Origin: Tolypeutes matacus
Lineage: Eukaryota; Chordata; Mammalia; Cingulata; Chlamyphoridae
Length of the DNA stretch: 64,000 bases
Reading direction: 5' to 3'
NCBI GenBank assembly: GCA_026826555.1
Contig: JAKSZT010054335.1
Coordinates: 4,631,423-4,695,422, forward strand
Made by a program: the position numbers and the translations under genes. Of the stretch, positions 59,220 to 64,000 are shown piece after piece; the first letter of the stretch is position 1, and each line of letters begins with the position of its first letter. The notes beneath the pieces are model-generated. The model was not told the DNA's origin. It saw only the letters and a list, made by a program, of their open reading frames with translations, and made no database searches.

Positions 59220-60014
59220 TACCAATTTGTTTAGGAAAAAGGGAGAGGGGCCAGTGACTTGGCCATGGTGGGTCTCTGGCAACTTGAAGCCACACTTTCT
59301 CTGGAAAGTAAGGATGATTTATTTTCATCCACAAATTTATTTCTTATTGAGTATTTCCAATGAAGAGGTTAAGTCATCCATAAAATCACAACTCACCACT
59401 TTAATGGAATAAACTAGTGGCGTAGCATAGCTTTTTCTGAATTGCTTTTATATTTCTTTGTAGACCATATCCAGATCCTTACGACTCAGTTAGGGCAGAA
59501 TCACTATGTACACTGTTGTCTGATCCGTGCTGCACCACCTGCCTGGTCTACTCGTGCAGACCCCTCAGCAGCGTTTCCAGGGCCTCTCTGGCCACGTGGT
59601 CGCAGTGTTCTCTGCCCGCCCTGCCTACTCTGGATGTCCTGTTCATGCGGGCAGCCCCTGGCCTGCCCTGCGGTTCTGCCAGCATTCAAGTCTTCTGGTT
59701 TAATTACTTGTTCCAGCACAGTGCTGATTTCCTGTACTGTTTCATGCTTCTCCCAGGAGAATCCACTGGTTAGTTATCCCTCATCCTCCTTTTGAAAACA
59801 ATCGCAGTAAGGAATCCATTTGATTTTTTTATCAGCTGTCTTCTTTGTTAGTAATTCAGTGTAACATTCTGTAGAGGCTGTTCTGTCTTCATCATCGCCT
59901 TTTTAAATGCCTTTTAATTATTTCTTATTTTGAAAAGTGACTTCACAGCTTTTAAGTATTAGCAGCCCATGCCATCGTCAAGGAGGCGGCGTCGCTGCTC
60001 CGGGCGCTCAGATG
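59220..60014. other. Intronic sequence
   Basis: GC-rich at about 59520-59690, otherwise AT-rich. If the minus-strand exon at 60015-60168 is real, part of this would be its 3' UTR. No other gene recognised. Confidence 0.45.
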
Positions 60015-60168
60015 TTAGTGGGTGTCGATCATGGGGCACAGGACGGAGCTGGAGCTGGAGAAGCACCGGCAGGACGAGTCTGTGGCGCTGCCCATGAAGT
60101 CGTAGTACTGCCTGTTCTGCTTCTGACGAGAAATCTCGTAGTGCGTCACAGAGAGCCTCTTCATGATG
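60015..60168 (-). other. Exon-like, possibly coding segment on the minus strand (unidentified)
   Basis: Read on the minus strand, CTACTCTCCTTGCCCTCCT followed by CTCTCAG looks like a strong acceptor. It is followed by C ATC and then an ATG-initiated frame of 49 codons ending in TAA at 60015-60017. The peptide starts MKRLSVTHYEISRQKQNRQ, has YYDFMGSATDSS in the middle, a serine/cysteine-rich stretch, and ends CPMIDTH. The segment is richer in G+C than the AT-rich DNA around it. I do not recognise the protein. It could be a terminal exon of an antisense gene, a fragment of a processed pseudogene, or chance. The other minus frame and the + strand are also open here, which weakens the coding argument. 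No close poly-A signal was seen downstream; the nearest AATAAA on the minus strand is roughly 700 nt away. Confidence 0.3.
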
Positions 60169-60799
60169 CTGAGAGAGGAGGGCAAGGAGAGTAGCCAGGC
60201 TTTCCGTTTTCCACGTTATGAGGAGATGCCCTGGATGTCTGGGTACCTGCCCTAGGCTTTATGGGTGCCGCAGCGTAAGGCAGTGCATTGCAGTCAGTCA
60301 GTATTTATCGATGGTCATTTCATGAAACAAGCTGCACCGGGCACTGTTAGGGATGCACAGGATTCACGCCATCTGATGTCGCAGACATGTGCACGTTTTG
60401 TATGACTCAGCTTGAAGTGGTGTAGCACAGGGAGGATGTGGTAGGACGGAGAAGGGAGTGGCTGCAAAAGTCACACACTGAGAACGTTGAAAATTAAGAC
60501 ACTGGTAGAAAAATACACTTTATGGTAGTCTTTTAGGAAGAAATTTCATTTTTCTGTAAGATGTCAAGAGTAGCATATTGTATCAGTTTATGGGAATAAC
60601 TCATTTTAAAAGAATAAAGCAAAGTAAGTCAATAATTATTGAATGGGCCACAGCGGTGTGGATTAAATATAAGACTGGTTGATGTTTGATACTTCACAGT
60701 CTATAATTAGAAATTGCCCAAGATTAATGAGAAGGATTGCAGATTGCTCAAGTAGTCATTTGTTTCCTTGCACATATGGTCTAATGTGTCACATCAACG
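60169..60799. other. Intronic sequence upstream of the ANO10 exon
   Basis: Includes a probable antisense L2 fragment at about 60285-60400 (AGTCAGTATTTATCGATGG, CACCGGGCACTGTTAGGGAT). Otherwise unique. Confidence 0.45.
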
Positions 60800-60820
60800 T
60801 GTACTCTTTCTTGTTTTTAG
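60800..60820 (+). other. ANO10: 3' splice site (polypyrimidine tract and AG) of the ANO10 exon
   Basis: A run of pyrimidines, TACTCTTTCTTGTTTTTAG, ends in AG immediately before the first codon of the exon. This is a strong consensus acceptor with no competing AG in the last 15 bases. Confidence 0.85.
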
Positions 60821-61045
<225 letters not shown>

Positions 61046-61129
61046 TAAATAAACAGAGTTCCAGTTTAAGGTCACAGAACAAAACCAAAATCCTAACAAT
61101 ATGAGCAACAGATAGGTTTGAAGAACTAA

Positions 61130-62034
61130 GTTAAGGAAAGCGGATGTGGCTCAAGCAATTGGGCTCCCATCTACCATATGGGAGGTCCCGGGTACATTTC
61201 CCAGGGCCTCCTGGTGAGGACAAGCTGGCCCGTGTGGCGAGCTGGCCCACGCGGGGAGCTGGCCCTCGCGGAGAGCTGGCCCACGCAGAGAGCTGGCCCA
61301 CGTGGCGAGCGGCGAGCTGGCCCTCGCGGAGAGCTGGCCCATGCGGAGAGCTGACCCGTATGGCAAGCTGGCCCTTACAGAGAGCTGGCCCACGTGGAAA
61401 GCTTGCCCACATGGAGAGTGGCCCACGTGGAGAGCTGGCCCTTACGGAGAGCTGGCCCACATGGAGAGCTGACCCATATGGCAAGCTGGCCCACGTGGAG
61501 AGCTGGCCCACGTGGAGAGCTGGCCCACACGGCGAGCTGGCCCTCACGGAGAGCTGGCCCACGTGGAGAGCTGACCCATATGGCAAGCTGGCTCACGTGG
61601 AGAGCTGGCCCACGTGGAAAGCTGGCCCATGTGGCAAGTGGCCCACATGGAAAGCTGGCCTGCATGGAGAGCTGGCCCACGTGGAGAGCTGACCCACGTG
61701 GAGAGCTGGCCCACGTGGAGAGCTGACCCACGTGGAGAGCTGACCCATGTGGAGAGTGGCCCACGTGGATAGCTGGCCCACGTGGAGAGCTGACCCACGC
61801 AGAGAGCTGGCACGACAAAAACAAAGAGGAGAGACAGTGAGAGACACAACAAACCAGGCAGCTGAGGAGGCTCAAGCGATTGGGTGCCTCTTTCCAACAT
61901 CGGAGGTCCCAGGATCGGTCCCCGGTGCCTCCTAAAGAGGAGATGAGAAGACAAGCAGACACAGAGAGCAAGACAGCAAGTGCAAAAACAACAAGGAGGG
62001 GAAGTAAATAAATAAAATAAATATTTAAAAAAAA
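61130..62034 (+). mobile_element. Composite DAS-type SINE with a VNTR-expanded linker
   Basis: A first tRNA-like head (GCGGATGTGGCTCAAGCAAT, B-box-like GGTCCCGGGTACATTTCC) is followed by the 17-bp VNTR at about 61225-61810. Then come the usual linker (GAGAGACACAACAAACCAGG), a second head (GGCTCAAGCGATTGGGTGCC) and a TAAATAAATAAAATAAATAT/poly-A tail. Flanks AAGAACTAA at 61121-61129 and 62035-62043 are identical, so the whole 0.9-kb unit inserted together or expanded after insertion. Confidence 0.9.
61225..61810. repeat. 17-bp VNTR, about 34 units, rich in CACGTG
   Basis: The typical unit is AGCTGGCCCACGTGGAG with variants GACCC, CCCTCGCGG, CCATATGGC and CCACATGG. A few units are shortened. 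By my count about 14 units keep the palindromic E-box CACGTG. Because the unit length is not a multiple of three and contains no stop in any frame, all frames stay open on both strands. Confidence 0.95.
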
Positions 62035-62043
62035 AAGAACTAA

Positions 62044-64000
62044 AGCAAAACAGAAATATTCAAGGACTGTTAAAGAAAGAACAATACAGAGGTCTCTAAG
62101 AATTTCTGGGGCACTCCCCACACATCCTAATTCTGACCTCTACAGAAATGGTATTGATGGAGAAGTGAGCAAATAGAATCCTGAATAGCATTGCACAGAA
62201 CAAGAGAGAACAAGAAAGTGTGTGTAGAAGCAGTAGAAATTTCCATGAAAGTAGAAAGCCCTTCCCAGTGACTTCCAGCTTCCACCAGAGACCGAAAAGG
62301 GGGGTGGGGTGAGTCAGGGAGAGAAAGAACAGAAAGAATGATGCAAGAGTTCACCAGTGTGGTGATTTTTTGCTTGAAGGAGCCAGAGTAAAGAAACGGA
62401 AGATTCTAGATGCCCAGCGCTGGTTATCTCCAGTAATTCGTAGGCGTTTAATCAAAGGGAGAGTCAGTAAGGTGATAGCTTCTGAAGGGACACCTTGGGG
62501 CCAGGGATTCTCTGCCCCATACAGTCTCTCGGGTCCACAGAAAGGAGTACCGCCCCAGGCCAACCCTCTGATAGAAGTGAGGGCCCCAAAGGTACCAGGC
62601 TGGGGGACCCCACACTGGATCAGTAAGTGCTCTTCCTGGGTGGGGTGGTCCCTGAGCAGTCCGTGTGGTGAGTACAGAGAAGAGGGGAGCCCGGGTGCCC
62701 CGGCCAGCGCTGGGCTGCCGCGCCCTGGGTGAGAAGGCACTGCCACGTGACCCCCCCAGCTCATGTTGCCATCAGTTCCTGTGTAGAAGGCCCTAGAAGC
62801 CCAGGAGGCCCGTCCTGGGCGTGAGAGATCATCCACCCGATGCTTTCTAAAAACTCAGCCTGACAAGCCGTGTCCTCAGTTGCCATTTCTAGGATCTGGA
62901 ATTTTTCCTCTTATTTTTCTTTGGTATGATATTTAGCTGTTTGTTTTGTAAATAAGCAGAGCCTCAACTCACTGGGCTGTTCTCACGTACCAGAGTCAGA
63001 GGGGGCTTCTGCAGTGTCCACTGGGCAGTTCAGGGGCCCCAGATCAACTAGAAACATACTGTATTTAGGAGTAAATCTCATCATGCCTGACTCTCCTGAG
63101 GGACCAGAAATTGACGGTAAGCTTGTCCATATAAATTGCTATTTATGAGTAACTCTTCTATTATGTTTAATTTACACTTGACGTGGTCTCATTTTATGGA
63201 CAACACTGAGAAATTTACATCATCAGGCAGTTGTTAAAAAGGACTGTGCATCAGAATCAAATGCAGAGCTTTTGAGAAGTGCATGTGTGTAGGCCCCACC
63301 CCCTCGAGATTCTCCTGCATCTCCTGCACAGCCCAGGCACCGAGTTTTAAAAGCCCCTCCGGCTGCTCCAGCCCCACCCCAGCCCCAGCCAAGACAGAGC
63401 CCAAGCGTGCCGGGAGTGCCGAGAAGGGGCAAGGTCTGGGCCGAGTCCCACCACTAAGCAGCCGTGCCCCCCTGGGCAGACCAGATAGCCTCTTTGCATC
63501 TCAAGTTTTTGTTTTATAAAAGAGGGGCCAGATTCCGTGGTCTGTTATAAGGCCCAGAAGTGTGCGTTTTTAAGCAGCACTGCTGGTAGTTCCAGGGCAG
63601 GAGCCCTGGAGCCCATTTGGAGGAGTGGGTTCCTGTTACTCCTCTGAGCTTGTGTGTGTGGGGGGGGGTAGGTTGCTGGAATGAATGTGGAAGGGAAATG
63701 TTCTGAAATCAGTTCTTTTTTCCATTTTAGTTCAGAAAGGATATGGCATTTCTAAATATAAAGGCAAGAGGCACACTGGGGAAAATAAAAGTATTTGCTT
63801 TGCAAAGGGCATTTTCATATGATTAGGCTTCCGTTGGCTGAGACCTTTAGAAAGAATTCTAGACAGCAAATATCATCCTAGTGATGCCCTTTTATTTCTT
63901 TGCAAATTGATTTATTCAACTCTGAATAATTTTAAGGATCCAGTTAAAAATAGAAAGGAGTCTTCTCCAGCTACCGTTTGATCACAAGGACACAGCATCC
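62044..64000. other. Intronic sequence
   Basis: Unique-looking. (TG)n followed by a G-run lies at 63651-63668. A GC-rich patch at 63300-63470. No further exon recognised before the end of the window. Confidence 0.5.

Larger units (their letters stand above)
1..60799 (+). other. ANO10: Large upstream intron of ANO10 (inferred)
   Basis: No second anoctamin-like exon and no other convincing + strand coding exon was found upstream of 60800, so the whole stretch is most simply intronic. It is filled with nested retrotransposons and separated by AT-rich unique DNA with GC-rich patches. Small unrecognised exons, alternative exons or non-coding RNA genes cannot be excluded by eye. Confidence 0.7.

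Noticed and set aside
61144..61692. 182-codon open frame on the plus strand with a repeated W-P-T-W-R-A-G-P pattern
   Set aside because: It is the translation of the 17-bp VNTR. The unit has no stop in any frame, so frames stay open on both strands.
61225..61810. CRISPR-like direct repeats
   Set aside because: Units are directly adjacent with no unique spacers, and the context is mammalian; it is a VNTR.
61375..62121. 248-codon open frame on the minus strand, the longest gap-free one here
   Set aside because: Also produced by the VNTR and the SINE linker, with no splice sites or protein similarity.

Overview
The window is mammalian nuclear DNA, most likely from an armadillo (Xenarthra, Dasypus-like). 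The main evidence is the short interspersed repeats. They have a tRNA-like head with A and B boxes, a (TAAA)n/poly-A tail and 12-15 bp target-site duplications, and match the tRNA-Ala-derived DAS-SINE type known from armadillos. Several of them are dimers. The rest is typical of mammals: L1, L2 and MIR debris, hAT remnants, ERVL/MaLR-like LTRs and GC-rich patches in AT-rich sequence. Nothing bacterial or plasmid-like is present.

Only one protein-coding exon is well supported, on the + strand at 60821-60937. It encodes 39 residues with the anoctamin C-terminal signature (hydrophobic helix, then I-P-D-x-P) and best fits the penultimate exon of ANO10 (TMEM16K). It has a strong acceptor and a GTAAGA donor. 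Positions 1-60820 are therefore probably one large upstream intron, and 60938-64000 the start of the last intron. A weaker exon-like segment lies on the minus strand at 60015-60168.

Layout. 1-1.3 kb: old antisense L1 carrying a 1-kb retrotransposed insert. 2.2-3 kb: old L2-like repeat. 3.1 kb: young SINE. 4.8-5.1 kb: L1 3' end. 6.7-7.75 kb: dimeric SINE interrupted by an LTR. 9.1-10.05 kb: L2 and a 38-bp E-box-rich minisatellite. 11.9-12.2 kb: SINE. 14.4-15.9 kb: old LINE-like sequence. 17-17.9 kb: two MIRs and a solo LTR. 18-22.6 kb: L1 pieces, one holding an LTR. 23.6-25.5 kb: MER5-like and LINE fragments. 26.9-35.8 kb: an old antisense L1 interrupted by a full-length 6.4-kb antisense L1 and by a SINE. 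36.3 kb: MIR. 36.5-48.4 kb: GC-rich intronic islands with a 400-base assembly gap at 43168-43567. 50.6-51.6 kb: simple repeat, L1 and L2. 52.2-59.2 kb: a nearly full-length sense L1 carrying a SINE pair and a truncated ERVL-like provirus. 60.8 kb: the exon. 61.1-62.0 kb: a SINE expanded into a 17-bp VNTR.

Most long open frames here are by-products of tandem repeats, GC-rich DNA or dead L1 reading frames. No two genes in the window work together. The biological interest lies in the layered retrotransposon history, the two E-box-rich tandem arrays and the possible antisense exon close to the ANO10 exon.
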